Shown: positions 27,392 through 37,451, counted from the stretch's first letter. The stretch: 64,000 bases of DNA from Caldilinea sp. CFX5 (GCA_021405325.1 QWII01000007.1:198634-262633); one strand, 5' to 3'. Program-made: numbers and translations. The notes: a model not told the origin generated them from the sequence alone.

Positions 27392-28678
27392 ATGCCTACG
27401 ATTAGTCGTTCCAAAGAACTATTTGCTGAAGCGCAACGCCTATTGCCTGGCGGCGTCAATTCACCAGTGCGCGCTTTTCGGGCCGTAGGGGGCCAACCGC
27501 TCTTTTTTGAACGCGGGGAAGGCGCCTATCTGGTCGATGTAGATGGCAATCGTTATATCGACTATGTCCTTTCCTGGGGACCATTGATCCTGGGCCACGC
27601 CCACCATCGTGTTGTGGCGGCCATTCAGGATGCCGCAGCGCGGGGGACGAGTTATGGCGCGCCTTGCCCCCAAGAAGTGGAGCTGGCGACCCTCGTCACT
27701 GAACTGATGCCCAACATTGAGATGTTGCGCTTTGTCAACTCCGGCACTGAGGCAACCATGAGCGTCTTGCGGTTGGCGCGCGCCTTTACCGGTCGCAGCA
27801 AAATCATTAAGTTTCAGGGCAATTATCATGGTCACGCTGACATGCTCCTGGTGCAGGCCGGTTCCGGCGTTGCAACGTTAGGTTTGCCTGACTCGCCCGG
27901 CGTACCACAAGCGACGACGGCGGATACGCTGGTTGCGCCCTTTAATGATCTAGCCGCCGTCGAGCGCATGTTTGAAGAGTTCCGCGGACAGATTGCGGCG
28001 GTGATTGTCGAGCCGGTGGCCGGCAACATGGGTCTGGTGCCGCCGGTGCCGGGTTTCCTCGCAGGTCTGCGCTCGGTTACATCAGCCGATGGCGCCTTGC
28101 TCATCTTTGACGAAGTGATGACCGGCTTCCGCGTTCACCTCGGCGGGGCGCAAGCGCTTTACAATATCAAGCCGGATCTGACGGCACTGGGCAAAGTCAT
28201 TGGCGGCGGCTTGCCGGTTGGCGCGTACGGCGGTCGGCGCGACATACTACAACTAGTCGCACCGTTGGGACCGATGTATCAGGCCGGCACCCTCTCCGGC
28301 AACCCGCTGGCGATGACGGCGGGAATTGAAACGTTGAAGACGATCCAACAACCAGGCGCCTGGGAACAGATGGAACTGGCCGGTGCTAAACTGCTGGAAG
28401 GTCTGACCCTGGCGGCGGCAGAGTTCAAAATTGATCTGTGCTGTAGCCGCGTGGGGACGATGTTTGGTTTCTTCTTTACCAAAGGCCCCGTCACCGACTG
28501 GAATACGGCGAAGGTGGCGGACACGCAGCGTTTTGCGACTTTCTTCCAGGCCATGCTAGAAGAGGGGGTCTATGTCGCGCCGTCGCAATTTGAAGCAGGG
28601 TTTATCTCGCTGGCGCATGGGGCGGATGAGATCGGCGCGACGATTCAGGCGGTAGCACGAGCGTTTGCCAAGCTGTAG
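27392..28678 (+). CDS. hemL: Glutamate-1-semialdehyde 2,1-aminomutase
   Basis: 428 residues, normal length; AGAGGAG precedes the [57 protein letters not shown] and the PLP-lysine region [18 protein letters not shown] are all present. It converts glutamate-1-semialdehyde to ALA, completing the C5 route started by HemA at the head of this cluster. It is the last heme gene. Confidence 0.97.
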   Translation: MPTISRSKELFAEAQRLLPGGVNSPVRAFRAVGGQPLFFERGEGAYLVDVDGNRYIDYVLSWGPLILGHAHHRVVAAIQDAAARGTSYGAPCPQEVELATLVTELMPNIEMLRFVNSGTEATMSVLRLARAFTGRSKIIKFQGNYHGHADMLLVQAGSGVATLGLPDSPGVPQATTADTLVAPFNDLAAVERMFEEFRGQIAAVIVEPVAGNMGLVPPVPGFLAGLRSVTSADGALLIFDEVMTGFRVHLGGAQALYNIKPDLTALGKVIGGGLPVGAYGGRRDILQLVAPLGPMYQAGTLSGNPLAMTAGIETLKTIQQPGAWEQMELAGAKLLEGLTLAAAEFKIDLCCSRVGTMFGFFFTKGPVTDWNTAKVADTQRFATFFQAMLEEGVYVAPSQFEAGFISLAHGADEIGATIQAVARAFAKL

Positions 28679-28689
28679 AGAAGAATCCT

Positions 28690-29154
28690 ATGCAGCAAGA
28701 AATACAGCTACGTCGGTTTCAGCCGGCAGATCAGGAGCAGGCGAAACAGCTGATTCTTGCTGGTCTTGCCGATCATTGGGGTGAAGTTGATCCATCCCTC
28801 AACCCTGATTTGAACGATATTACGGTCAGTTACCGTGCTGCCACCTTTCTCGTTTGTGAATACAATGGCCGGATTATCGGGACAGGGGCGCTTGTCCCAC
28901 GGTCAGCGCAAGAAGCGGAAATTGTACGGATGTCGGTTGCTGCTGATCAGCGCCGTAGTGGCATTGGTACGTTGATTCTGCAAAAGCTGCGTGACGAAGG
29001 CAAGCAGCAAGGGTTTCAACGGCTTATTCTGGAAACGACAGCAGCCTGGCACGACGTAATTGCTTTCTATCAACGCTTTGGGTTTCAGGTGACTCACTAT
29101 CAAGATGGCGACTTTGGTCGGGACATCTATTTTGCCCTTGATCTGAGAGAATAA
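28690..29154 (+). CDS. GNAT-family N-acetyltransferase
   Basis: 154 residues, 11 bases after hemL. The acetyl-CoA site is EIVRMSVAADQRRSGIGTLI, with the R-x-x-G-x-G motif. LILETTAAWHDVIAFYQRFG and FQVTHYQ complete a short GNAT fold. The substrate is unknown. It may be co-transcribed with the heme genes, but nothing ties it to tetrapyrroles. Confidence 0.88.
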   Translation: MQQEIQLRRFQPADQEQAKQLILAGLADHWGEVDPSLNPDLNDITVSYRAATFLVCEYNGRIIGTGALVPRSAQEAEIVRMSVAADQRRSGIGTLILQKLRDEGKQQGFQRLILETTAAWHDVIAFYQRFGFQVTHYQDGDFGRDIYFALDLRE

Positions 29155-29300
29155 AACCGGGATTAATGCAATCCGTCGCTAAAAATGCCGGTGGCAACTC
29201 GATTGACAAGTTGGAAAAAGTTGTTATACTGAAGCGTAGTGACCCAAACGTTGGAGCAATCAAAGATTGGTTTTGTCTGATAAGCCATGAGGTAGTGTAT

Positions 29301-29678
29301 ATGGCCTTTACCGATTTTAAGACAATCAGTGAGGTGCAGGAACGCTTTACTATCCGCTATGAAGCCGCTTCCTTTGTCCAGATCAATCCGGTTGAACCTA
29401 ATCCGACGCTCGTTGAAGAACTGGCCTTTATTGAAGAGTATATTGACACCCGTGTCTCTGAGTTTTCGATTCGGGAGGGGCTGATCTTTCCTGTTCTCAA
29501 AGAAGCCTATCGCCGCTATGCCGAAAAATTTTCGCTTTGGAGCCACCGTTTTATCAAGTACGACGACGTTTTGCTTGGCACGCCCGATTATTATACTGAA
29601 AGTACTATCATAATAGGGTTAAAAATTAACCGACTTATCATCATTCAAACCAAGAAGGCTCATCTACGGAAAGTGTGA
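29301..29678 (+). pseudogene. Truncated conserved protein of a PD-(D/E)XK nuclease-like family
   Basis: From the ATG at 29301 the product starts MAFTDFKTISEVQERFTI and continues to LLGTPDYYTES. This matches, from memory, a conserved family in cyanobacteria and relatives whose members continue with a GK...VVEAK stretch (the likely nuclease motif) and reach about 200 residues. Here the sequence after GTPDYY turns into unrelated residues (TIIIGLKINRLIIIQTKK) and stops at 29678, inside a palindromic element. The catalytic half is therefore lost. I take it as a remnant; family naming is from memory. Confidence 0.6.
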
Positions 29679-29746
29679 ACACCTGTCAGGTTTCCAAAAC
29701 CTGACAGGTGTGGCGGGTCGAAACCTCACACTTTCTGTAGATGAGC
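29658..29746. repeat. Nested palindromic element, family B, copy 1
   Basis: Inner arms 29680-29693 (CACCTGTCAGGTTT) and 29697-29710 are perfect with a 3-base loop. Outer arms 29658-29678 and 29726-29746 pair over 21 bases with one mismatch. The inner core recurs at 37480 and 46153 but with other outer arms. It separates the truncated nuclease-like gene from ilvD. Confidence 0.92.
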
Positions 29747-29764
29747 GAAACAAGAAAGAAACCT

Positions 29765-31618
29765 ATGGCAAAGTTGAGAAGTAGCACCACCACACAAGGG
29801 CGTAATATGGCTGGGGCGCGTGCGCTCTGGCGGGCAACCGGCATGACGGATGGCGATTTCCGCAAACCGATTATTGCGATCGCCAATTCCTTTACCCAGT
29901 TCGTGCCGGGGCACGTCCATTTACATAACATCGGCCAACAAGTTAAAAAGGTGATCGATGCCAACGACGGCTATGGGGTCGAGTTTAACACGATTGCGGT
30001 CGATGACGGCATTGCCATGGGGCATGATGGGATGCTCTATTCGCTGCCCAGCCGCGACCTGATTGCCGATTCGGTCGAGTATATGGTCAACGCCCACTGT
30101 GCTGACGCGCTGATCTGTATCAGCAACTGTGACAAGATTACCCCCGGTATGTTGATGGCGGCGATGCGCTTAAATATCCCGACCATCTTTGTTTCCGGCG
30201 GACCAATGGAAGCCGGGGTGAGCGATGGTCAGAAGCTCGACCTGATCGATCCCATGATCGCCGCCGGTGACAGCAGCGTCTCTGATGAACGGCTGTTGGA
30301 GATGGAGCGCAATGCCTGCCCTACCTGTGGTTCCTGTTCGGGGATGTTCACGGCCAACAGCATGAACTGTCTCAACGAGGCCTTGGGGCTGGCCCTACCG
30401 GGCAATGGCACCATTGTCGCCACCCATGCCAGCCGTTGGCAGATCTTCGAGCGCTCGGCCAGGCGTATTGTCGAGATGGCGAAGCAATATTACCTGGAAG
30501 GGGATGATAGCCTCCTGCCCCGTTCCGTTGCTACCTATGACGCCTTCAAGAATGCCATGGCGCTGGATATCGCGATGGGTGGCTCGACCAACACCGTGCT
30601 CCATATTTTGGCCATTGCCCACGAGGCCGGCGTTGACTTTACAATGCAAGATATTGACGATATTTCGCGCTATGTGCCGACGCTCTGCAAGGTAGCGCCG
30701 TCGTCCCATTTCCATGTGGAAGATGTCCATCGCGCCGGCGGCATCATGGCGATTATGGAGATGTTGAGTGAACGCAAGAACATCTTGAATCTGGAGTGCA
30801 AAACCGTCTCCGGCGCCACATTGGGGCAGCAGATCCAGGCATACAGTATTCGCACCGACCCCAATCCCGAAGCCGAGGCATTTTTCAAGGCCGCGCCGGG
30901 CGGTGTGCGTACCACCCAAGCCTTTTCGCAGAGCAGCCTGTACAAAGAGCTGGATATTGACCCCCAAGCCGGCTGTATTCGTTCGCCGTCGTTTGCCTAC
31001 ACCCAGGATGGCGGTCTCTGTGTCCTCTATGGCAATATTGCCGAGGATGGCTGTATTGTGAAAGCTGCCGGCGTCGATGCGAGTGTCTGGGTCTTTGAGG
31101 GGCCGGCGCGTATCTTCCACTCGCAAGATTCCGCCTGTGAAGCAATTTTGGGCGACCAGATCAAGCCGGGCGACGTGGTGGTGATCCGCTACGAAGGGCC
31201 AAAAGGTGGGCCAGGGATGCAGGAGATGCTCTACCCCACTTCCTATATCAAGGCGAAGCACCTTGGCAAAGCCTGCGCCTTGATCACCGACGGGCGCTTC
31301 AGCGGCGGTACTTCCGGCTTGAGTATCGGCCATATCTCGCCGGAAGCGGCCGAAGGGGGCAACATTGGTCTGATCGAAGAAGGGGACATCATTGCGATCA
31401 ACATCCACGAACGCACCATTAATGTCAAGCTTTCCGCCGAAGTCTTAGCCCAACGCCGCCGCCGGATGGAGGCGAAGGGCGCTGAGGCGTGGCATCCCGG
31501 CTATCGCCAACGGCACGTTTCGCGTGCGTTGGAAGCTTATAGCCTGGCCGTGACAAGCGCCGCCAAAGGGGCCGTGCGCGATCTGAGTCAACTGCGGCCG
31601 GTTCGCGCACGAGGGTAA
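29765..31618 (+). CDS. ilvD: Dihydroxy-acid dehydratase
   Basis: 617 residues from the ATG at 29765, giving the same length and start as E. coli IlvD ([20 protein letters not shown]); an ATG at 29741 is in the arm of the palindrome and less likely. [14 protein letters not shown] and [19 protein letters not shown] give the Fe-S ligands; [20 protein letters not shown] ends the catalytic part. It dehydrates dihydroxy acids in the last shared step to valine, isoleucine and leucine. No other ilv gene is nearby. Confidence 0.96.
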   Translation: MAKLRSSTTTQGRNMAGARALWRATGMTDGDFRKPIIAIANSFTQFVPGHVHLHNIGQQVKKVIDANDGYGVEFNTIAVDDGIAMGHDGMLYSLPSRDLIADSVEYMVNAHCADALICISNCDKITPGMLMAAMRLNIPTIFVSGGPMEAGVSDGQKLDLIDPMIAAGDSSVSDERLLEMERNACPTCGSCSGMFTANSMNCLNEALGLALPGNGTIVATHASRWQIFERSARRIVEMAKQYYLEGDDSLLPRSVATYDAFKNAMALDIAMGGSTNTVLHILAIAHEAGVDFTMQDIDDISRYVPTLCKVAPSSHFHVEDVHRAGGIMAIMEMLSERKNILNLECKTVSGATLGQQIQAYSIRTDPNPEAEAFFKAAPGGVRTTQAFSQSSLYKELDIDPQAGCIRSPSFAYTQDGGLCVLYGNIAEDGCIVKAAGVDASVWVFEGPARIFHSQDSACEAILGDQIKPGDVVVIRYEGPKGGPGMQEMLYPTSYIKAKHLGKACALITDGRFSGGTSGLSIGHISPEAAEGGNIGLIEEGDIIAINIHERTINVKLSAEVLAQRRRRMEAKGAEAWHPGYRQRHVSRALEAYSLAVTSAAKGAVRDLSQLRPVRARG

Positions 31619-31664
31619 TGGCGGCGTTCGCTGCATTTATTATACCGAAAGCAACTTGAGAAGC

Positions 31665-31696
31665 GGCTTATGGTAGGGGCGTCCCTACCATAAGCC
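31665..31696 (+). terminator. Hairpin after ilvD
   Basis: Arms 31665-31678 (GGCTTATGGTAGGG) and 31683-31696 are perfect with loop GCGT, followed by GGCTTTCCTTC. It lies 47 bases past the ilvD stop and is probably its terminator. Confidence 0.65.
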
Positions 31697-31868
31697 GGCT
31701 TTCCTTCTGACTTGAGTATAGTACAGAGCGGTGGAAGTAAGACAGTGACTGACCTACTGCGCCTGGCCAAGCGCTCTTGCCCATGACCGAGTTGAGCGCG
31801 TTAGACTATGTTTATGCGCGGTGATTGGAACAGATTGAATAGCTTTTGAACGTTGTAAATGTTGCTGC

Positions 31869-32153
31869 TCATGCCGGATTGGGCTTTGGCCGAATCAATT
31901 GCTTGTAAAGCGCGTTGCGATTGCTGTAGATCTGCTGCATGTAGCTTTCACTGCTCAACTGGGGATCGAGACCCGCGACCCGCATCTGCCATAGGCGCAG
32001 AAAGTGGACGAAGAGGCCACACTGACGCGCCAGCACCACTGCCATTTTGGTAATGGCTTCCTCTTGACCGTCGCGTAAGTATTGGACAATCTTTTCCTTG
32101 TCGGCATTGGCCAACAGTTGTTCGTGGCGATCCTTGGGCTTTAATTCCGCCAT
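31869..32153 (-). CDS. Small conserved-looking protein of unknown function
   Basis: 94 residues; the ATG at 32153 follows CGAGGAGA, a good ribosome site. The product is soluble and mostly helical (EKIVQYLRDGQEEAITKMAV) with a Lys/Pro-rich end. I do not recognise a family. It lies just past the terminator of the RRM gene on the same strand. The 250 bases between it and ilvD hold only the ilvD terminator. Confidence 0.55.
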   Translation of the reverse strand: MAELKPKDRHEQLLANADKEKIVQYLRDGQEEAITKMAVVLARQCGLFVHFLRLWQMRVAGLDPQLSSESYMQQIYSNRNALYKQLIRPKPNPA

Positions 32154-32218
32154 GAGCGCTTTTCTCCTCGGCTTTTTTCTTCAACAGTAGCCATGAACCT
32201 TTGTGTATAAAATGAAAA

Positions 32219-32239
32219 GCCCGGGTGTACTACCCGGGC
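32219..32239 (-). terminator. Intrinsic terminator of the RRM gene
   Basis: GCCCGGGT (32219-32226) pairs with ACCCGGGC (32232-32239). Read on the minus strand the stem is followed by TTTTCATTTT, so it is a textbook rho-independent terminator, 20 bases past the RRM stop. Confidence 0.88.
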
Positions 32240-32258
32240 CAAGCCGTCAAGCCGTCAC

Positions 32259-32576
32259 TTACCAGGAACGTCGATTGTTTTGGCGGCCACGATCATCGTT
32301 GCGACCACGCCCACCGCCACGGTCGTTGCGATTTTCGCGCGGGCGCGCTTCGTTCACCGTCAAGGTGCGTCCTTGCAGCTCTTTCCCGTTCAGTCCTTGC
32401 ATGGCGGCTTGTGATTCGGCCATCAGCGACATTTCCACAAAGCCAAAACCGCGCGAACGCCCTGTTTCCTGATCTGTTACGACCATCGCCGATTTGACTG
32501 TGCCATAGGGCGCAAAGGCTTCGCGTAATGCTTCGTCCGTGACCGCATGTGGCAGATTGCCGACATAAAGTTTCAT
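32259..32576 (-). CDS. RNA-recognition-motif protein (cold-inducible Rbp type)
   Basis: 105 residues. A single RRM fills residues 1-80, with RNP2 (KLYVGNLP) and RNP1 (RGFGFVEM). The tail is rich in Arg, Gly and Asn (RGGGRGRNDDRGRQNNRRSW), like the small RNA-binding proteins of cyanobacteria and other phyla that rise in the cold. It binds RNA in the cytosol. The ATG is preceded by AAGGAGAA. A long 5' region upstream could hold cold control but no element was recognised. Confidence 0.9.
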   Translation of the reverse strand: MKLYVGNLPHAVTDEALREAFAPYGTVKSAMVVTDQETGRSRGFGFVEMSLMAESQAAMQGLNGKELQGRTLTVNEARPRENRNDRGGGRGRNDDRGRQNNRRSW

Positions 32577-32910
32577 TCAATAGTTCTCCTTTGAGAAAGT
32601 AAACTGGCTGCCCGTAGGCGATTGGATACGACAAGTCTGTCACATGAAGGGCGCACATTTCAGGAGGTCGTATAGAATGTACAGTCTATCACACTTCCAG
32701 GGGATACTTGGTAAGCCTAAGAACTATTGGTGATGATTCAGGTGTTATTGCTGTTTTCCGGTAAATAAGTAAATCTACTCAATCCAAAGGTAAAGTTACT
32801 CAAGTCAACGCACTCCCCAAGATGATACGCTTAGGGCGTCCGACCGCTCAGTGTGCTGCCATCGACAGCCTTCAAGCCCAATGATCACATAGTAAGAAAG
32901 GGGAGTTTCT
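32577..32910. other. Divergent intergenic region
   Basis: A 334-base gap between the minus-strand RRM gene and the plus-strand di-heme protein. It must hold both promoters and the RRM 5' leader. No gene, strong hairpin or clear promoter pair was found. Confidence 0.5.
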
Positions 32911-35076
32911 ATGAATCATCGTTATACCGACCATTACCGCAGGCGGTATCTTGTGCAAGCCGTTTTCTGTTTATTGTTGATTGCCTCTTCGGTTTCTCTG
33001 GTTCTGGCCCAAGACGAAGCGGACCAGGCAGGCGCAGCCAAGGGTGTCTATCTGCCGGTCATTCGCACCAACAGCAGTGATGCGGATGTAGACGCCGCCG
33101 GTAACGCCAGCCCCACCCAGTTGCGCCGCTTCATCGCCCAACAGGTCGGCGGCCTTGATAAGTTGACAGTGCCGGCCGCTGCTGACATCCCAACGCCACT
33201 GCTGCCTGACGGCAGCCCCGACCCGCTCTATATTACGACTGAAGCCAAGCGCTACCTTGGCAAACAGCTCTTTCATGACCCGGTGCGTATGGTCAGAATC
33301 CGACCGGGGTTCGGCGGCATTTCCGAAACTGCCCGCACCGGCTCCTGTGGTAGCTGTCACCTGGGCGAGGCCGCGACAAAGGCGGGTACGCTCTTCAACT
33401 TTGCCGCCGGTGGTGAGGGGCGCGGCTATACCGACGCCGACGGGAACTTTATTCCCCGCCGACGGCCCAACCTGGCGATCCTCCCGCAGGTGCGGCAAAC
33501 CCCGCTCTTCCCCGGCGACGCAATGGTGGATGAACTGCCCACCCTCACCGACATCTACGAATTGGCTGTCGGCAGTCCGGCCCGTGGGCGTAAGTTGCCC
33601 GATCCCGGTCAGTTGCTGCGCACCGGTCGTCTCGACGCCGTGGACAGCGTAGCCCGCAATGCACCCAGTGTGATCGGCTTCGCCTTCAACAATCGCCTCT
33701 TGCTGGGTGGCTTTGCCGGCGAACCGGACTCGTCGCCCGGTGGTCTCAACCCGTTCAACACGACGGCGGGGGAAAACCTGACACTCTTGCTGCTCGACGC
33801 CCATCGCATGTTGGAGGATCAAGGCGCTGAATTACAGAAGCACCCAGTCTTTGAGAAGCTCTTCCGCGACGCGTTTCCGGCAGAGGCCGCACAGGCTGAC
33901 GCTGCCAACGATCTGAATATGCTCATCAATGACATCACCGTCTTGCGCGCGACGGCGAGCTTCCTGCGCACCACCGTGACGCGCAACACCCCTTGGGATC
34001 GCTTCCTGGCCGGTGATAACAGTGCGCTAACGCCGGCCCAGCGTCGTGGCGCCAAGTTGTTCTTTACCGCGGCGACGGCAGGTGGCGCCGGTTGCTATGC
34101 CTGTCACAGCGGCCCCATGCTCAACAAACAGCCCAACGACCCCGATGTGGCCGGCGTCGGCGCCTTTGTGGAAGAGAACTTCTACAATCTCGGTTTGGCT
34201 GATCACCCGCTCCAGGCGCTGAACAAGGTAGCGCGCAATCAACCCTATTTCCGGGACGATGGCCGGCGCGAAATCACCTTCAAAGACGAAGATGCCTTCG
34301 AGTTCCGCGTCTTGACGCTGCGCCAACTCAAAGACGGGCGAACCTTCTTCCACAACGGCTTATTCACAAGTGTGCGGGATGTCGTGGCGTATTTCAACGC
34401 CGGTGTGCCGCAAGATGCTGAGGCTGCCGCCGCCAGCACCTTCACCACTCGCTTCTCCTACCCGCGCGGCCCTGGCTCTGCGCGCGGTCTGGGATTGGAT
34501 GAGGATGAAGTGGACGATCTCACCGACTTCCTGGAGAACGCCCTCTACGACCCCACCTTCGTCAATTCGTTCATGCTCAACGCACAGGACATGACCTATT
34601 CGCAATACCGGCCGGATCTGGCGGCGTTGGGCGCCATCGACGGGATGACCCTCAGCGGGTTGCCGCAAGATAACAATGACGCCCTCTCCCGCCGTGATAT
34701 GGGTCTCGAATTCCTCGATGTGACGGCGCAGTTGGGTACGCAGGTGGAGGCAGCCAGCGCCGCTGATGTCGCCGCCAGCGCTGCTGATGCCGAAGAGAAT
34801 CGCCGACGGCAGAAGGATGAATTGACGATCACCAACCGTAGTTCAACCATTGTGGACACCCATCTGCTCGTGATTGTGCAAGGGCTGCCGGCTGGGGTGC
34901 AACTGACCAATGCCAGCGGGATGACCAGCGGCGGTGAACCCTATATCCGGCTCTTCCTGGACAATGGCGTCCTCCTCCCCGGTCAGCAGACGGAGGTAGA
35001 GCTGAAATTCAAGCGGTCGGGTAATACGCAGGTGAGTTACACGCTCAAATTCCTGTCGGGGCAGGGCAACCCGTAA
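32911..35076 (+). CDS. Secreted di-heme cytochrome c peroxidase-family protein
   Basis: 721 residues. A signal peptide ends near VLAQ (about 34), then comes KGVYLPVIR, a variant of the YLPLV motif placed at the N-terminus. Two c-type heme sites are present: CGSCH (146-150) and CYACH (395-399), in the arrangement of the CCP/MauG family (YLGKQLFHDP before the first; NKVARNQPYFRDDG, GRTFFHNGLF after the second). Residues of about 595-721 add a beta-rich domain not found in short peroxidases. It probably reduces peroxide or modifies a partner outside the membrane. GGGG AGT-type ribosome site GAAAGGGGAG precedes the ATG. Confidence 0.85.
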   Translation: MNHRYTDHYRRRYLVQAVFCLLLIASSVSLVLAQDEADQAGAAKGVYLPVIRTNSSDADVDAAGNASPTQLRRFIAQQVGGLDKLTVPAAADIPTPLLPDGSPDPLYITTEAKRYLGKQLFHDPVRMVRIRPGFGGISETARTGSCGSCHLGEAATKAGTLFNFAAGGEGRGYTDADGNFIPRRRPNLAILPQVRQTPLFPGDAMVDELPTLTDIYELAVGSPARGRKLPDPGQLLRTGRLDAVDSVARNAPSVIGFAFNNRLLLGGFAGEPDSSPGGLNPFNTTAGENLTLLLLDAHRMLEDQGAELQKHPVFEKLFRDAFPAEAAQADAANDLNMLINDITVLRATASFLRTTVTRNTPWDRFLAGDNSALTPAQRRGAKLFFTAATAGGAGCYACHSGPMLNKQPNDPDVAGVGAFVEENFYNLGLADHPLQALNKVARNQPYFRDDGRREITFKDEDAFEFRVLTLRQLKDGRTFFHNGLFTSVRDVVAYFNAGVPQDAEAAAASTFTTRFSYPRGPGSARGLGLDEDEVDDLTDFLENALYDPTFVNSFMLNAQDMTYSQYRPDLAALGAIDGMTLSGLPQDNNDALSRRDMGLEFLDVTAQLGTQVEAASAADVAASAADAEENRRRQKDELTITNRSSTIVDTHLLVIVQGLPAGVQLTNASGMTSGGEPYIRLFLDNGVLLPGQQTEVELKFKRSGNTQVSYTLKFLSGQGNP

Positions 35077-35308
35077 GTTTCCGGTTGCCTGGATGGCAGC
35101 CCGTTTCAGGGAGCCTCCGCCTGAGCGGAAGGTCGGCAAAACGTGCAGTAGGGTAGTTGTAACGTGTACCTTTGGTGGCCTCGTCTCCTTGTCTTAAGGG
35201 AGCGAGGCCGCTAACTTTGCTCATTGGGTTGTTGTCGCTTTGCCGCTTTGCAGGTAAAATAGGCTCTCTATCCTTGATTTCCGTGCAATCACCTGAAAGC
35301 GAACCATC

Positions 35309-36613
35309 ATGTCTAACCCGTCGCAGCAGCCGCCTGCTGACAAACACGACCCCTATGCCGCGTTTCGTATTCCCAAGTATCGCATTTATATTATCGGTTG
35401 GTTTCTGGCAATGGTCGGCACGCGCATCCAGAGCGTCGCCATCGGCTGGGAGATGTACCAACGCACCGGCGAAGCGCTTTCGTTGGGCCTCGTTGGCCTG
35501 GCCCAAGCGTTGCCGACGATGCTGCTCGCCCTGCCTGCCGGCTACCTGGCCGACCGCTTCAACCGGCCCAAACTGGTCATCCTCAGTCTCTGGGCCATGA
35601 CCCTGACCTCGGCGGGGCTGGCGCTTTTGTCCTACCTGCACGGTTCCGTCACCTGGATGTACATCTTGTTGGCGCTGGATGCCACCGCCGTTATCATCGG
35701 GCGACCGGCGCGGGTGGCGTTGTTGCCCCAGATTGTGCCGCCCCGCGTCTTTGCCAATGCCGTCACCTGGAACACCAGCACCATGCAGATTACGGGCGTT
35801 GTCGGGCCGGCGTTGGGGGGGCTGGTCATTGCCGTCGCTGCCCCCTGGTTTGCCTTTGTGTTGGCAGCGGCTTCTTCGCTCTTCTTCTTGGGAATGCTCT
35901 CCTACTTCCGCTTTGGCGCCGATGATGTTAAGCGGGGGGAACCGCCCTCGTGGCAAGGCTTTTTGGCCGGCATTCACTTTGTCTGGAATGCGCGCATTAT
36001 CTTTACCATGATCACCCTCGATCTCTTTGCCGTTTTGTTGGGCGGCGCCGTCTACTTGCTGCCGATTTATGCCGAGGATATTCTCAAGGTGGGCGCCACC
36101 GGGTTCGGCTGGCTGCGCGCCGCGCCGGCAGTGGGCGCCTTCTGCATGGCGCTGTTGTTGATCTATTTGCCTCCCATGAAACGGGCCGGCTGGGCGCTGC
36201 TGATGAATGTCGCCGGCTTCGGCGTCGCCACCATTATCTTTGGGCTAACCGAATCCTATTGGGTGGCGCTGGCCATGCTCTTCCTCACCGGCGCTTTTGA
36301 TAATGTCAGCATGGTGATCCGTCAGACGGCCCAACTATTGCTGACGCCCGACCACATGCGCGGCCGCGTCTCAGCCGTGACGAGCGTCTTTGTCGGCGCC
36401 TCCAATGAACTGGGGGGATTAGAATCAGGCGTGGTGGCGCAATACTTCGGCCCAGTCTTCTCCGTGGTCAGCGGTGGCATCGGCACCTTGATGGTGGTGG
36501 CGATCACGGCCTGGCTGTCACCGGAGTTGCGCGCGTTGAAGACGCTCCATGATGCCAAGCCGATCGTGGTCGATGCGGCGGGCAAGAAGCAAGGGGTGGT
36601 AGCTTCCGTGTAA
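35309..36613 (+). CDS. MFS transporter (EntS/MFS_3-like)
   Basis: 434 residues with about 12 hydrophobic helices. PKYRIYIIGWFLAMVGTRIQ opens the first helix; LPAGYLADRFNRPKLVILS is the MFS loop 2-3 signature. LTPDHMRGRVSAVTSVFVGA is characteristic of the MFS_3/enterobactin-exporter branch. It is probably an exporter in the inner membrane. The substrate is not evident. It stands alone on the plus strand. Confidence 0.85.
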   Translation: MSNPSQQPPADKHDPYAAFRIPKYRIYIIGWFLAMVGTRIQSVAIGWEMYQRTGEALSLGLVGLAQALPTMLLALPAGYLADRFNRPKLVILSLWAMTLTSAGLALLSYLHGSVTWMYILLALDATAVIIGRPARVALLPQIVPPRVFANAVTWNTSTMQITGVVGPALGGLVIAVAAPWFAFVLAAASSLFFLGMLSYFRFGADDVKRGEPPSWQGFLAGIHFVWNARIIFTMITLDLFAVLLGGAVYLLPIYAEDILKVGATGFGWLRAAPAVGAFCMALLLIYLPPMKRAGWALLMNVAGFGVATIIFGLTESYWVALAMLFLTGAFDNVSMVIRQTAQLLLTPDHMRGRVSAVTSVFVGASNELGGLESGVVAQYFGPVFSVVSGGIGTLMVVAITAWLSPELRALKTLHDAKPIVVDAAGKKQGVVASV

Positions 36614-36639
36614 GGGCAGGGCAAGCAAGTGCTTGATTT

Positions 36640-36733
36640 CCGTCTCAATCTTGTGAATGGTTGCCCGTGAGCAGCCGACGCGGTCGGCCAGCTCCTCCTG
36701 GGTGAGATCGAGCATTTTGCGCCGCCGCCGAAC
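36640..36733 (-). pseudogene. Fragment of an XRE helix-turn-helix regulator
   Basis: The minus strand reads RRRRKMLDLTQEELADRVGC and SRATIHKIE, the start of an XRE helix-turn-helix very like that of the XRE-STAND regulator at 41244. After KIE the match stops and the frame runs backwards into the 3' end of the MFS gene. Only about 30 codons remain, so it is a remnant of a lost regulator gene. Confidence 0.65.
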
Positions 36734-36830
36734 CTACATATTTATCTAGCGCAGAACCACATGAGCATGTGGTTCTTTTTTTGGCCCGTGATCATAGAAT
36801 AGCAGTGAAATCGCCTCTCTACATGAGAAG
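36731..36830 (+). repeat. Terminator-bearing repeat, family D, copy 1
   Basis: Contains CATATTTATCT, then an intrinsic terminator at 36753-36782: AGAACCACAT/ATGTGGTTCT with loop GAGC and a T-run. The next 50 bases (GCCCGTGATCATAGAATAGC...) are about 86 percent identical to the copy at 50201-50300. A shorter relative is at 56495. Confidence 0.88.
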
Positions 36831-36919
36831 TTTACCTTTATCCACATCTTTTCTACCAGAGGTGACGGGGCCAGAGAAGAGTGCCGGGGACTGCCCAGAG
36901 AAACTCGCCAAAGCCAAAG

Positions 36920-37399
36920 CTGTTGCGCAGCACGAACGCCTGTTGGCCGGTTGAATTGATTCCGCAAAAGCTGCGTGCGTTGCAGGAAAGTGACGTGGAG
37001 ATGTTGTTGGTCAATGGCACGGTCGATTTCTCCACGCCGCCTACGGTGTTAGATGAAGTCAAGCCCTACTTCCATAAGGCGCAGGTGGTCCTCCTGCCGG
37101 AGTTCAGCCATGTGGGCGATGTGGCGAATCTGCAACCGGCGGCCTTCGCCCATTTGGTCACCAGTTACTACGATACCGGCGTGGCGGACAGTTCGCACTT
37201 CGTGTACCAGCCACTCGCCTTCAAGCCGAGCCTGAGTTTCACCGTGATGGCGAAAGCATTGGTAGTGGCCCTGGTTGTGCTGCCCCTGTTGATCATCCTG
37301 GGCGTCGTGTGGCTGGTGCGCCGCCTGCGCAAGCGCCGCATGGGCGCAAAGGCAACCGACAGGATGACGGCGGAGCGGGGCTTGCTCCCCCAATTCTGA
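36920..37399 (+). pseudogene. C-terminal remnant of an alpha/beta hydrolase paralog
   Basis: The product ends like the hydrolase at 51182-52957: WPVELIPQKLRALQESDVEM, then NGTVDFSTPP, PEFSHVGDV (with the catalytic Asp and His), a C-terminal membrane helix and a basic tail RRLRKRRMG. Everything before the last 160 or so residues, including the nucleophile serine, is missing. No start or ribosome site fits. It is a decayed copy of the same gene type, located right after repeat D copy 1, as the intact gene lies after copy 2. Confidence 0.75.
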
Positions 37400-37451
37400 A
37401 GGCGGGTTGAATCCGTTCGGCAAGTAGAGAACGATCAGGGTTCGCCGCAAC

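Noticed and set aside
30395..31408. Long minus-strand open frame (337 codons) opposite ilvD
   Set aside because: IlvD motifs on the plus strand are unambiguous. The antisense product is low-information and has no ribosome site.
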